DNA of 64,000 bases from Archegozetes longisetosus (lineage: Eukaryota; Arthropoda; Arachnida; Sarcoptiformes; Trhypochthoniidae): NCBI GenBank assembly GCA_018873245.2, contig JAEMBT020000007.1, positions 496,001-560,000 of the forward strand, read 5' to 3'. Made by a program: the position numbers and the translations under genes. The notes beneath the pieces are model-generated. The model did no database searches, was not told the DNA's origin, and saw only the letters and a program-made list of their open reading frames with translations. Shown one piece after another: positions 46,831 through 60,914 of this stretch. Position 1 is the stretch's first letter; the number at the start of each line of letters is the position of its first letter.

Positions 46831-48029
46831 TACCAGGATATGTGAATATCATTATTAAAATTAAAATGATTGTAAAGATTGACTTCATCTCTTGAAATAT
46901 TTATCTACTAATAGCTCAGATTGAATTTCCTAAAACCTTGAATATTTCTTTCAATTAGTGATATTTTGCTTGCATTTCGAAGCTTTAATAAATTAATTTT
47001 TAAGGTCTACATTAGTTGCGAAAGAGATCTGATCTCGTGGAAAATCTAGTAGAATCTCGAGGTATCTTGTCTCATCTTAAGACAAGGTTTAAGTAGTTAA
47101 GTAGTTAAGATTAAGGTAAAGTTCCTCTAAACTACAAGACGAGACGGTTTTGAGTGAAAAATTTTGAAAAAATACGAGACCAGAAGATACTATTTTGAGT
47201 TGCCTGAGACCGATACGAGATTAAGAGCCATATTCTGAGTTCTGTCTCAAGCTCGATCTCGACTCAAGTTAGACTTTGTACTATCAAAATTTGCATTTCA
47301 AGTCTAACTTGAGTCGAGATCAAGTTTAAGACAGAACTCAGAATATGGTTCTAAGATTCATAAAAATAAGTATTTTCATGACTAATCTACGAGTATGATG
47401 CCATTTTTGGATTTCAGGTTAAGTAATAAATATTATTGTAAAAAAAATACTAAAGTTGTGTGCCGATAGTTAAATTAACCTAGATATTTTCTCGGATTTA
47501 AATTTTTGAAAATCATATTAGCGAAACAAAATTGTTTAGTTGCGGAGTGGGAGCATCAAGTAAACTTAATTTTATTGTAAGAATAAAATGTCCGATTTCT
47601 GTTATATTCAATGATTCATTTACTATTACTGTTTCCAAATTTTAAGTTGATGCTATTAAGCACACTATAATTAAATTTCAAAATTGTTGAATATGCTGAA
47701 AAAGGATCTAAATCATTTTATTTTGAATGCTGAGCATTGTTCAAATAGCTGTAAAAAGTTTTTGTTTAACAATAATCAGAGAATCAAAACAATTCTCTTT
47801 GAGAAACTCTCAAATTGGTTTTCCTATTGAGAAATAATCAGTTGAGAAAAGCGAGAGGTTAACAATATTAAACTCTGAGGATATTTATTATAAATTGAAC
47901 AAATTAGACAAACATTTCAAAAAGTTCTTTTTTATTTATTGATGTTAAATTTGAATCGTTAGTTCAGTTTCGACATTATATTACGATATAATGATCTGAT
48001 ATTGTCAACATTACAATTCGATTAAATAT
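46831..48029. other. Gene-less stretch containing a long hairpin
   Basis: Apart from the inverted repeat at 47229-47352 and a minus-strand AATAAA at 47931-47936 for the reductase gene, nothing is recognised. Confidence 0.5.
47229..47352. repeat. Near-perfect hairpin, arms about 53 bp
   Basis: AGCCATATTCTGAGTTCTGTC and the following 30 bases return inverted at 47299-47352 with only a few mismatches, around a loop of about 20 bp. A transcript would fold into a long stem. It could be a tiny foldback MITE. Confidence 0.85.
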
Positions 48030-50057
48030 TTAGAAAGCAATCGAATCATTGAATGGATATACAGGATGTTTGGGTATGTTAAACACATCGAAAGTACACG
48101 AACGATAATTGCGATCCAATGATTCTAATTCTTCTATTTCTTCAGGTGTTAACTCAAAGTCAAAGATCTGAATGTTAGATATGATACGGTCCAAGTTAAC
48201 GCTCTTTGGTATAACGATAATACCTCTTTGGGCCTAAAAAAGATTAAAGATCACCTCAATTAACAAAATGTAATGTTACATAACTAAAAATTTACCTGAA
48301 ATTTAAGTAAAATTTGTCCCACATTTTTGCCGTACTTTTCGGCCAAACGATTAACAACTGGGTCTTTCAAAAGCTGATCCTTATTTTCAGCCTTATTAAC
48401 GGCAGATCCAGGATTTCCGAGTGGTGAATATGCGGTTAAAGTGATTCCCCGATCTTCACAAAACTTTTTCAATTGTTTTTGAGCCAAATAAGGATGAACT
48501 TCGACCTGATTATGAAAATTTCATGAGTAAATTTTTAATGATGTCTAGAGTAAAATTTTTTAATCATTTTGATTAATCTTCAAATCAATACCTGATTAGT
48601 GACTGGTTTAATAGTAGCCACACTTAACAAGCGATCAATTTGTATCGAGTTGAAGTTTGAGATACCGATTGATTTGACGAGACCTGCATTGACGCAGTCC
48701 TCCAGTCCCTGCCAGGCCTCTAAGTAGTCGACATCTCCCTGAGCCACATTACCATCAGGTCCAACTGGAACTAAGACATCGTCTACTTGTTTGAAACTCA
48801 TTGGCCAATGCATAAGACATAGATCCAAATATGGGGTGTTAAGTTTGGCCAAAATGCGTTTTACGCAGATCTGTACGCGATCTCGTTTGAAGAATGTTAG
48901 CCATAGTTTGGAGACCACGTACAAGTCTTCACGTTTAACCTATCGATTGATTAGGAATTTCGATGTAAGAATACTTTGATCTCAATTTTTGCAATTTTGG
49001 CCTAATTGTCATATCTACAAATCTATTTTTTCGATTGTTAGCTAATCATAAAATAACTGATATATTAATACGATTATTACGCAAGATACCATCAAGTCTT
49101 ATTTTGTCTATTGTTAATTCGTTTTTATTGCTTATAATAAATGAGATGGTTTTTCATTGCTGTCGTTATCTACCCTTATGATCAAGTTGATGGACCTTGA
49201 TCTCTGATACTCAATTTAAATTTAGCTGAAATAAAAACCTGTATTATTCCATGAGAAATATTCTAATACTTTCTAAAGTTGTTGAGGCAAATCAAAAACT
49301 TACGAAAAGCTTTTCGAACTAACGGAAAATGCTTCAAATTTTGAGCTTGAAATACACGAGCCAATATTCTATAAATTGAATTTAAGATATTGATTTAATC
49401 ACTTTTTAGAAGTGACAACTAATCTTATCTGAAATGGTTCATCTGAAGAGTAAAGATAAACTAAATTTAGGCTTAAGCCAGGCAAGTGTTAGATTATACT
49501 AATAACCAGAACAAGTTTATGACATGTTTTACATTAAACTTCATTTTTCTTTAACAATTAGTTCAGTTTATTATGTAATCAAAAATTGAATCGTTGACTT
49601 TGGTCAGTTATATTTGTTGAGATTACTGTCTTATTACATAAAATAAGTTAATTGATCGAATTTTTGAACGAATAAAACCTTCAAAGTTTCAAAAGGTTTT
49701 ATCTCACAAGAAAGTGCTTGAAGTGACTAAAAGCTGCATAGAAATAAACTAATCATAATTTTGCAATTCATCAGAATAATAGTGCACTCATTGAAAAAAT
49801 TATCAAAAATGTCAAATAAGAGATTGAAGCTTGAGACTAACCTTTCCCTCACTTATCGCTTCATTGATAGCTTTTCCAACTTCTTCTTCGTTTTCATAAG
49901 CATAGGCACAATCTATGTGACGATATCCGTTATCAATGGCACCTCTGACAGCGCGATATAGTGAACCATCAGGTGGTGACTGCCATGTGCCCAATCCTAC
50001 GATTGGGATTGAGAGACCGTTGTTTAGTTTAACACTTGGCACTTGTTTGGGATCCAT
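48030..50057 (-). CDS. Aldo-keto reductase (AKR1-type)
   Basis: Exons (coding order) 50057-49842, 48939-48592, 48505-48296 and 48233-48030 are all joined in phase 0, giving 325 residues, the standard length for the family. It is a cytosolic NADPH-dependent (beta/alpha)8 barrel reducing aldehydes and ketones. The catalytic tetrad is present: Asp in [11 protein letters not shown], Tyr four residues on, Lys in VSKLW and His in LMHWP. The family signature GISNFN is seen, and the cofactor block IVIPKS with following Arg is in the last exon. The C-terminus ends [12 protein letters not shown], close to the common HP.YPF ending. No defect seen. Substrate cannot be inferred. The first intron (902 bp) is the largest; the others are 62-86 bp. 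Confidence 0.95.
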
Positions 50058-52131
50058 TGCTTTAGTTCTTTTTTATTTTGATTAGTTCTAAAATTAAATT
50101 TCAATTTCAAAAATCAATTATATTTGATTTCTGGTGGTATTTATTGACAAAATAAGTATTCATTTAAATGAATGCTCAACGATTTTTATTTAATAAGTGT
50201 TCTCTTTATAGAAGTTAGAATAACTTCAAGTCTAGATCAACAGTTTTGCACTGAATCCAATCTTTTGGAGACTCCTCCAAAGACTTTGAGCACGTTTTTT
50301 AAATGATTGCAAACAGGAATCAATTTTTAATAATAGGTGTCTATCTGAATTTTTCCTACAATTTTCGCGTATAAGTCAGTCATAAGAGTGAGTCACCATT
50401 AAGTTATGTGACATTGAGCTTAATTATAATAATTAAAGCTCGAATATTTTAGAGTATACGTATCTAAATTTAAATTTAATTCAAATTTGACTCTAGTGAA
50501 CGACATCTGGTTTGATGGATTCGGAAATTAGTCATTAAAATTATAAAATAGCGTGACTTGAGAAGCAGAGAGCTCATAGCTCTTTGTTAAATAAAATGCA
50601 TGTTCTTCGTTAGTCTATGAACAAGGCTTGAAGTTGACAAAAAATTGATTAGGCGTCAATCAAATCGACAATTTCGATAGTGTTTACTAATGAATGCTCA
50701 TTTAAGCACTAGATTCAAACAAACAAACACTGAGGAAGTTGACTAAATATTTAGCTAAACGTTGTAAAAATTTGCGTCATTAAATTCTCTTAACAATTGG
50801 TTATAGTTTTTAACTTTGAGTACAAAACAATGTTTTGCTAACATTTTTTTATCAGTATTGTCAGTTGAGAACGTTAAATTTTGTCCATTTTAAAGAAAAT
50901 ATTCGATTAAACCAATTTTGCAAAATTAAAATTTAACGTAAGCGCTTACGAAAAATATAATATTTAATAAATATAATTAATTTGACTTACACTGTTTTTA
51001 ACCAAAGAATAGTTAGGCGTGCACGCGAACACTAGACGACTCGAAGTTCCAACTGAACCAATTTAATAAAAAGTTAGCGTTTGTGATAAAAAGCCTAAAA
51101 ATTGAAGACAACCCTCCCACTGTTTTGTAAGTTAGATAATGTTTCGAATTTAAGCCCTGCTATCCTATAATACCACCTGCTTTGCTATGAAGGTCTTCAA
51201 TTCAAGGTTGTTATCAGTATTATATGACTTCCAAATGTTAAACGCTATGAATTGTGTGTAAGTGAAAAACAAGATAACCTATAGACAAACCTTCAGTTTT
51301 TAGGACTTATTCAGTCAGAAAATATAATAAAAAGCTAATTTTGATATCAAGTAATATATACTCACTTTCATAAGTCAGTAGGATAGATAAGCACTTATTA
51401 CACAAGTCTATAACACTTTTCAGTATCAGAGGAATGATAATTTTCTATCACAAACTTATCAAACCAATAGTTGACTTGTTTTATGAGAGCCTCAATCTAA
51501 GTTTTCACATTGAATAGCTTCTAATCGAAAGTAATTATTTGTCAGCTTTTACTCAGATAGCTTATGAGGTGATCTGAAGTTCTAACTCTAAACTGATAGA
51601 ATCTCAAATTGTAAGCTTTGAGGAACCATTTTATTTTGTTTGATGCGAAACAAATACAATGTTTGTATCTGTTTATTGCGCAAATCAGTATCTCATAAAA
51701 GTTGGCGAACATTCAACTCTGTTTTAAGCTACCATTTTTAAACGAATACATTCAAGTCATAAGAAAATTATAATTTAAAATTGAAACCTAATCAACATCA
51801 TATAGAATTTATTTTATTCAGAATAATTGTCTGCAGCCGATAAAAATTTTGTACTAATAAAATAGAGAGTCTATTAGTCTATAAGACTTATAAAATTCTA
51901 ATTATTCTAAAAACTTTGACTACTTGGGTAACATTTTGCTTTAGTTAATAAAAAGTTACAATGAAATGAAGGGAAAAAATTTAAATATCTTGAAAATAGT
52001 TTTTACTTAGCAATAAAATCACATAATATTGTATTTGATGAAAAAAGTTATATAAAACTAGTTATAAATTCTATTACTTAGTAGAGATCTAAAATATAGT
52101 TAAAAAATTGTAAAATCAGCTAAAATTAGAG
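50058..52131. other. Gene-less stretch
   Basis: Promoter side of the reductase gene and 3' flank of TM7SF3. No exon, element or RNA gene recognised. Confidence 0.5.
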
Positions 52132-55100
52132 TTAAATTGATTGATACTCTCGTCCAGTATTGTTAGTAATTGTATTATTAGTAAAATTGTTATAGTTTGG
52201 TGACTCGTAATGAGGACTCGATCTACAATTGAAATTATTTTCATTATTTAAGTTGTTAAAATTTCGGTATAAGAGAGGACTTCTCTCATCAATCACTTGA
52301 TTATTATTGTGAAGCATAGGCGCACTCGGCACCGGATTAAATCTTTGCGTCCGATGACTTCGGAGACAATGAGCTGTATTCTCGTGGTTATGTCGCGGGT
52401 ATAGTCTTCTTCTAGTTGATCTATCTCTATGTGGATGCGAGCAACCAGATGGTGGCGGGAATGGAGTCCTGTCTATTGAGTTATATAATTGCAGTGTTAT
52501 CCCAGTCAATGATAACAGAATCCACATAATCGATAACACGATATCTATTGAGACAAAAATTTAAAGTTATCTATCATTTATTCGAGCTTTAAATAACTAG
52601 TTTGTCATCAAATTTGATAAGATTGATCTGTCCCTGTGAAACAGCCGTCATTCCTATCAGTATTTTGTTAACTTTTATTTAACAGCTATTAATAAATTTA
52701 TAATATGAAAGCTATGTAGTGATTATCAATTAGTCATTAGTAAGAATCAACTGAAGCTAATAAGTAATACTTTGGTCTGAGACAGTTATGGAGTGTTGTC
52801 GGGAGTTATGTAACAATTAGAACAAATATACGTGTTACAGTTGAACGAGCTAACAATATAAAAATGTACGCGCGTTCAACTGTTAAAATTGTGCACTTTG
52901 TTTTGTTGCTACTGAATGATTCAAATTTGAGAACAGATATTTGCAGACACTTTATTCAAACTACTATCTTGTTGCAAACATAACACATCCATAGTCTGAA
53001 ACTCACTCAAAATTAATTTATAAATCAAATAAAAAGTTATTCACTTATTACAGTTGAGATTTGCAGGGCTCTTATAAATTAAGGAATCTATAAATTCTCA
53101 TTACTACAGTCGTTATATGGAAATCGCAATAAGCCCACTCATTAAGGCTTTCATTAAAGTAACAATTCATTATAAATTGTCATTACTATATCAGTTTTGT
53201 TAAATACGTAAACTGAAGTGTGGCCGCAACTTCTATCAAGATTTGTGCCAGTTATGCGGTTGATAGTAGGTAGTGATCAAAGCGAAAAGTATGTTATAAA
53301 GTTTGAAAAATCAAAACATTCGAGTTAATATACAACTCTAAATAGAATATCTGAATAAAAAACAATAAGACAATACAAACCTTTGTTCTGAAAAGGAACG
53401 TTATTCAGAGCATTATAGTTATAGACAGCTCTTTTGATCACATTTATGACTATGAAAGAAATCGAGCCATCGATCAAGCGATCGATTCCCATAATTGCCA
53501 GATAAGAGCCAACTATTGAAGTCGAAACTACACTTAGCTAGAAATTGAAAAATTCAATTAACACACTGAATGTTGAACAGACTTATATCCAATCGATAGT
53601 TACCACAATAGCATTAATCATAATAAAGAAAAGTGTTGTCAAAAATGTTGTGCAGCCCATAATCAGCCAATAGTTAACATCATTTTGGAATAGCTCTAAG
53701 TTTCCGATAGATGTGAACAGAACTGTCGCCACAAATACGAAGCCAAGAGAGAAACCGCTCAATAGCAATGATACGAGCGGTATATGAACTATTTTCCAGA
53801 TTGAAAACCAAATAAGCGAAGCAATACCACCAATTGATAGCGTATATATTGAGATTTGACTGTCACTTAGTGATGAATATTTTAGTAATAATACATATCC
53901 TATGAATGAGCCATCAATGAAACCAAAGAAAATCATTTCTATTTGAATAAAAAGTTTCAATTATCTTAAAATTAGTTTAAAGTGTACTGAAATCAAGACA
54001 TACGTAATTGGAACCAATAGTGGCCTCTCAGGCATACGACAAGTCCTGTTATCCCAAGAATAACAGCTACAATAACGCCCAAAAGATCTTAAGGAGAAAA
54101 TGAATGTTTGCATCAATCTTTAGTTTTAGGATAAACTTAAGCAAACATTTACCTAATTTTCCGCAACTATTGAAGTCTTCGCAATCGTAGGTAACGATTG
54201 GAATATAAGCTGAACTGTATTGCTGCGAAGTCGCGATCACATTGTAAACAATTGCTCGTCCGGGGTAGGAGTAAAAATAGGCTCGAGTTGAGGAAGAATT
54301 TTTTAACTGAATATTTTTCATAAGAAGTATGGAATAAACAAGTCTGATATTGATATTTAATTAGTAACTAGTTAAAGAGTAATTACATGAATAGCTGACT
54401 GTTTGATGTCAGTTTCATTACTCATTAAAGTAATTGCCCGAAAATATTCAGTTTCACTGAAGTCATTCTCTTCAAGAAAATATGCGTAGATATCATATTT
54501 GATGAGAAACTGACTTTTATCACATTTGAGAGGTTTGAAACCTTTTGGCGCACCTGGACACAAACTTATTTATTAGAGAAAAAGTCAGACAAAAAAGTTT
54601 TGCTTTTTTTGAAAGACTAACCAATATTTGCAAATTGGTATTCAAGACGATTAACGTATTGATTAGCATATAATCTGAGAAATGGCGATATTTCCAATGA
54701 AAATTCTTCATTACAACCGCCAGGAATCGGATCTTTATATAATTAAAAGAATTGATTGAAAAGTTAGAAAGTCTAAAAAACTTTTTTGTTTGAGAAATGT
54801 CCTAAAATAAAATAGATCTTAAACCAAGTTTAAGACATAAGACATTGAATACCATTATCTTTATGAGCATTAGTGACAATCAATAAATTAATATCGACCG
54901 AATTGTTATTATTAATAAATAAGTTTCCGTTGTCTTCATCTGCAATTAATACTAAACCGATATTATGACCAGTTATTGAGTTATTTATTGTATAATTATT
55001 ATAGTTATTATTGATTTGAAATAAAGTTATATTTAATTGTTGCGAATGAGCGGCAACTGTTATAAAGCGAACCCATTCGGGAAGCCTATTGTCGTAATTG

Positions 55101-55537
55101 TCATAAATAGTCAACTCTTGAGTCGTATTCGGTGGCAATGAGATAATACGTGTTGACAGCTGTTCGATAGCTTTTAATATTAGAAAAATATTTAATTAGT
55201 TCATTGAAAATTAGTTTATTCGAAGGTTTATGAAAGTTTGCTTATAACTTTCTAAACTTATTTTGTTTCACTTCAAATTCAACTAAAAATAGATTTTAAT
55301 AGTTTTCAGATAACTATAAGTGAAAAATAACTTCAATTCAAAGATAAGAGAATTTGAGTCAATTTACTATTGATTTATAGATAAGTAAACTTTGACCAAA
55401 AACTGTACGACAAGTCAATCAATTAGATTTTGATAGACTTGAAAACATTTATGAAATTAGTATAAAATTGAGTCAAAATATTTCATACCATTTATTGATA
55501 GAATAACTGATGAAATGATTGTTAAAAACTTGTTCAT
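52132..55537 (-). CDS. TM7SF3: Transmembrane 7 superfamily member 3
   Basis: Nine exons (coding order 55537-55489, 55170-54853, 54732-54622, 54553-54387, 54306-54153, 54087-54004, 53938-53604, 53537-53381, 52544-52132) join in phase into 595 residues, close to vertebrate TM7SF3 (about 570). A signal peptide starts MNKFLTIISSVI. The long extracellular domain is Asn-rich and glycosylation-prone and contains DPIPGGCNEEF and the YDIYAYFLEENDFSE block. Then come seven membrane segments, from LLGVIVAVILGITGLVV to IMWILLSLTGITLQL, with the family-specific NVIKRA and NNVPFQNK before the last. The cytosolic tail is Arg/Asn-rich with ERSPLLY, like the dileucine-type ending of the vertebrate protein. 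Human TM7SF3 is linked to protection against stress-induced cell death; whether that holds here is inference. Introns are mostly 52-110 bp. Confidence 0.94.
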
Positions 55538-56613
55538 AATTTTGAGCAACTAATTTAGACTTGGATCAATTATTCAATTAACAAAGTGTTCATTTACTAA
55601 GGACTGTAGTGATTGCCATTTTTTGTTTTCATAATCTTTATTATTGATATTGAAATTTTGTTTTCTAGTAGACTCTCAACTGCTATTAACCGTTATCTCA
55701 TTGCAAAAGTCCCCCTCTTTTAACGTAGTTATGGAAACGTTTATGAGTCATATTTTGTTAACTCCCATATTGCTCAGGGTTTCACTTCTAGTCTAACCAA
55801 TAATTACGTCAATTTTATAATTGCATGCAAGAGGAATTAGCTCTTCAGTAATTTACTGTTTGAGGATAAGTCAAAATAATCAAACTGTCAATTGGCTGTC
55901 AACTTTAGGTTGATTCAATTTCTGTTAATCGTTGCTTCAATTCCACTAAGAATTGCAGTGAATCGCCTTAAATAACTTCTTATTTCTAATCAATAGCTTC
56001 CTATAAGATAAAATGTTTGATTCAATACTCGACTGCAAAAAATATTCGTTAAATACCAGAGTTTAAATGCATAAAGGATTTAGATTACAAATTAATATTG
56101 TCCAATCGGTTAACAGCTTTTGGATAAATGTTTACAATTTTTAAGAGTTTCGTATGTGTTCAATGCTAACTTGAAAAACTGTAGAAGAATAATAATTCGT
56201 AGATGTGATTCGTAGATACGAATAATTTTTTCCCTTTTAAAGAGTAAATAATGGACGGCTCCAAGTCGTTCACTATTGAACAGTAGCATTTGATAGAAAA
56301 GAGCTAGTACACAAAAGCCATGCGCCAACTCTTATGTCGGGCTTGTATTTACTGTAAAAATCAACACAAACCGTATATATAGTGATGTGAGTGTAAAGCG
56401 TATGCACTTTTGCCAAAAAAAAGATATGATATACTGTGAAAAGTCATAACAACAAATAAGAGAAAAATCTCAAAAATTAAATCCAATAATGACTAAGAAG
56501 TTGAAAATGTACTACTTTTATAGTGAAAAAGTTTCTATTTAGAAAAATGTTTCGTTTTTATCATCATTGCTAGTGTTTCATCAATTGATATCTAGATAGC
56601 TATCTAGGAGTAT
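55538..56613. promoter_or_regulatory. Head-to-head intergenic region TM7SF3/ANKS1
   Basis: 1076 bp between divergent start codons, so it must contain both promoters. No specific site assigned. The short open frame at 56110-56328 has no family features. Confidence 0.5.
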
Positions 56614-56720
56614 ATGATGGGAAAAGAGCAGGAATTATTAGATGCAGCGAGAAGTGGAAATTTGGCTCTTGTCGAAAAGATATTGAGCCATAGGGTCAAA
56701 AAGTCTGGACCACTTGCGAG
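56614..56720 (+). CDS. ANKS1: ANKS1/Odin-type ankyrin and SAM protein, first exon only
   Basis: The exon starts at ATG ATG and encodes MMGKEQELLDAARSGNLA followed by LVEKILSHR, then a GT donor (GTATGT) at 56721 in phase 2. The opening MGKEQELL-AAR-G with the first ankyrin helix matches the start of ANKS1A/ANKS1B, scaffold proteins with N-terminal ankyrin repeats, SAM domains and a PTB domain acting in receptor-tyrosine-kinase trafficking. Only 36 residues lie in this window. No second exon was found up to 64000, so intron 1 exceeds 7.2 kb, far longer than the typical introns here. Identification rests on one short but distinctive exon. Confidence 0.75.
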
Positions 56721-59473
56721 GTATGTTTCAAATGCTGAAAAAATGTAACAGATATATAGTCACTAGTATTCAACACAAAACTTGAGACCTCGGTATCTTA
56801 TTCAAAATGTAATGATTTGAGCGCCAGACAACAGTTTACATTTTGAAAGTTGACATTTTATACGTTTTTCAACAGCCTTTTGCTATACATCTACGAAATA
56901 TTTCATAGATTATCAAAAATAAAATGAAACCTAACCTAACCTAACGAACGGACTCGAGTACCCTATCATTCAATAATTCAATAATTATTATTGATTTTTG
57001 AGCGCGAGCTTGAAGTTAGCAGTTTGAAAGTTAGCATTTTAACGCTTGCTATCAGTCTCACTCTTATGTTTAGTCGTCGTTTTCTGACCAAACTGTTAAT
57101 GTTATTGTTTTTTTTCTGAACTACTATTTTGTCAACACTTTTGCTCCCGATTCCTTACGATCCGCGGAGCTATAGATAGATATTTATATCTGTTCTGCTC
57201 TTTAATAGATTCTTATGCACTGGGAATCCGATTCTTGTATTGTAAATATTCTGCAATGCATTTGAGTTTATTAGCAGAAAAAATTGTCTGCTTAACTATA
57301 AAACCAAAAATTATATAAACAATTGTTTGGCACACTTTTTCTCGAAGTTTATATTTAGCATAAGTCGTTAGATATTAACCATATGATCAAAAGTAAATTT
57401 CTAAATAAATCAGTTGTCAATTTCTGAACAGACATTTTCGAAATGTAATTCTCATCAATCATTGTTTGTAAACTTCTGGTTTTTCTTCAAACAACTAAAT
57501 TATTACTATTTCAATGGTATGATTAGATTCTGGCAAAATGTGCCAAAATATCAGTTTTTAATTTAGAGCAAACCATTAATTATCTATTCAATACTATTGT
57601 TATGAAGTTTTCCTTATTTTGTGAATTAGTCTTTCAAAAAAATGATATTCCGATAACAATCTTTAAGTGATGAACTTTTTTGTATAATTAATCAGATCTA
57701 GATAATTGTTGAGAATAATACAGTAGATCATTTTTAATTGCTGTTATAATCAATTAATTAGGTCTGTCTCTTATCTAAGAAATTGTCAAGTTTTTATTAC
57801 TTAACTAAACATTTAGTTACACTCTGAAAATCCAAATCTATTGTGTTTCTCATTCATTTTGCTGCCTTTAGAGCAGTCTAATTTTTTAAGGAATGAATTT
57901 CTAATGAGCTCATTATTTGTCCTTTGTTTAATTTGAGAATAGCTCTCATGAAATTCTGTGAAAATTTCATCTCAGTATCAATTTTGACTTCAATAATACA
58001 TTTGATATTCTCTTATTCTTTGATAATTTGCATATTTTTCGTACTGTGAAATAAGATAAAATCTATTGAAGCATAGCTTTAGTTTAGTTTTGATGAATTT
58101 TTAACCCGAAAAATGATTTGCATAAAAATAAGGAATCGTATCCTTCATATCAAATTTAATGAACTAAACGGTCAAAAAAGTTGTGCACAAAATGTACAAA
58201 ATAAAAAAACGCCCAATAATTGAATTGTTTCGGTCAAAGTTTGATTCAAATCTCCTCTCAAGTCATAGATTTTTTTTGTATATAAATGATAGGTTGGCTT
58301 TACGTTTGGTTGAATTGCCAAAAATATAGCCTTAAGCGGAATTAGGCATCATTTTCAGTGGAGCATTAAAATTAGGCACAATTTAAGTTTTCGGAACATA
58401 AACAGTTTTCTTCTAGCTATCAATATTAGCAGCCACTAAATACCCTATTTTTGTATGAAAAATCTTTTAGAAGATTAATCCAAGGAATAGTTAATGAGCT
58501 AATCCTGTTTTTAAAAAATGATTTCTGTTTATCGTGAAATGATTGATCATTTGATCGGTTTTTCATCTCAATATTTACATGTTTGAGAAAATGCGATCAA
58601 AAATATTGGTGCGATTAAATGAGTAAAAAACGACTCAATCTATAAAAGACTAAAGAGATTTAAATTGAAATTTTTTGCACTTATTAATCGTGTTTAGAGA
58701 AAAGTGCAAATTTTGACCGAATTCTTAAACTAGTCTCTAATGCATGTGTAATAATAGTCATACAATTTTGAGCGAAACATATCCCCAACGATTTTCGTTA
58801 GGGCTTCATATTTACCACAACTATCACTACCCTAAGGAATAGAATGAGACCAGAGTGAGAGAAGCTCTTTACGAGTCACAAAACATTAATAACTTTTAAT
58901 GTTCAATACCGTCTCCACTCCCGTCCTTTTCATCTTTTATTCTCGAAGGTATTTGCAATTGTTTGACCCTCTATTCAATTCCCTCTTAACACTGTTTTCA
59001 TATACTTTGGCTCAAAATTTATTTCTCAGATGTTAGTTTTTCAGGTTAAATTTGTAAATAAGTCACCGAATATATAGGAAGGAATAGAGAATATATCAAG
59101 TCTTATTAATTATTATTTAATGCAAATCTTAGATTCCTCTCAATGCGTGCAAATTAGGATAAAAGTGTGAAAGTTTACAAGATTTTAATTTTAAATTTGT
59201 TAAGTGCTTTAGGTTTTAGGCATAACCAGCTGTAGAACTGAAAAGCAGATAAATGAATACAAAATGAAGTAAGATGCTCATGGGTTGTCCTAAATTTTGT
59301 TTATACTTAGAGTTTTTCAAATTAGCGTGCATTTAGTGTGAGATATTTTCAGATTTTCGAAAAGAGCACACCGAATACCTGGGCAAATTAAGTAGAATAG
59401 TCATTTTATTTGATAGTAATTAACACGAAATATACTGAAGCCTGTTATTAATTTCCACCACATTTAATATATC

Positions 59474-59500
59474 TGTGTGTGTGTGTGTGTGTGTGTGTGT
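59474..59500. repeat. (TG)n microsatellite, 27 bp
   Basis: Uninterrupted TG run of about 13 units. Confidence 0.97.
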
Positions 59501-60892
59501 ATACTTGTGCTAAATTTGATTGATAATTTGCATAATATGTTCACACGTTAATCGTTCGTATAAGTCATTAGCTATCTATGAAACTAATTGATTGAATATA
59601 TGTATTTTGCTAATTATGTACAGCGCCAAACAGAAATCAATTGAGGATTTGAGTAGCTTATAGCTAGTCTAGTCAGAGGGTTATTATTTCAGTTATCCAC
59701 GCGTTCAACAATTAATACAATCTTTTGAATCGATCAATAACTAAATGATTTACTGAAAGATTGGTTTTTGATTCAATTTATTTTCTGATGTTCTTAATTG
59801 CGATGATAAGTAACTTTTTTTGAATACATAAATAAACCAAACTTTTATCGTTGACTTTTGTGTTGATACGGTTCTCTAACTTTTCATATAACTCAATCAC
59901 AAATGATTGGTTTGCGACATATGAGTGACAAATCTGTAACAGAACCAGTTTTCTGAATATTTTTACTATAAATTATCAAAATGTATTCGCTATTTACTGA
60001 ATTTGTTTTGATAAGTAGAGGTCGAGTGCGTCATGCTTTCTATTAGGAATCGTATAATTAAATGATGCCATTTTAGATTCAATATTTATAGTAATCTAAC
60101 ACAGCTCCCACTCAGCAATCATAATGAAAATTATATTTTAAAAGTCCATTAATTCAATTAAACCGTATATGACCTGAAAGTTGACAAAAACAACAAGCAT
60201 ATAAGAAAACTTATGTTCGAATCAGCAAAATATGAAGTCAAAATAATTATAATTTCATATTTTGGGAAAATAATATCAGATCTTTAGCCCTTGGTTTGAA
60301 CTTTTGTTATTGGATGATAGCCTTGAGGCATAAGAAGACTTGTATTTAGGAGTGGACTCCAAGACCAACAAACATATGAAGCCTCCCATCGATTAGGCTT
60401 TAAATTCAAATAATATCTAAGACAAAAAGAATGAACTTTTGATGGCTTGAAAAAATGATTTGAATCCATTTCCTTAACAATTATGTTAACCCTTCCTGTT
60501 CTGATGTGCTCTTTGAAAATGTGGGTTTTATCCCTGGTCCTGAAAGCTTGTGTTCGCTAATCACGAGATCTCATGATATAATTGACTTCTAGAATATACT
60601 TGTGCTTTATGTGCATCAAAGAAAACCTTAGTTTTAAGCAATCGATATCGACTTCTTATTGTTGGACAACTTATTCGATATTTTTCTTGTGGAATGTTAT
60701 ATCGATCCGAAACAAACTTTTAGTGGAGAACCAGAAATTTATGCTTTCAAAAGAGATAATAAGGCTGTATATATCGCATTCAATGCATATATTTATCGAG
60801 CATTGGTTTGCTTTGAATAAGTTTTTGCCTTATATACATATTTATATTGCGAGTATTTCAATTATGGAAAAGTGCCCGAAAATGATATTTTT

Positions 60893-60914
60893 CTAGAACT
60901 TAGAACTTAGAACT
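60893..60914. repeat. TAGAACT tandem repeat
   Basis: Three consecutive 7-bp units TAGAACT. Confidence 0.8.

Noticed and set aside
60582..60896. 104-codon rightward frame in the ANKS1 intron
   Set aside because: No family motif and no splice sites in phase with ANKS1 exon 1.
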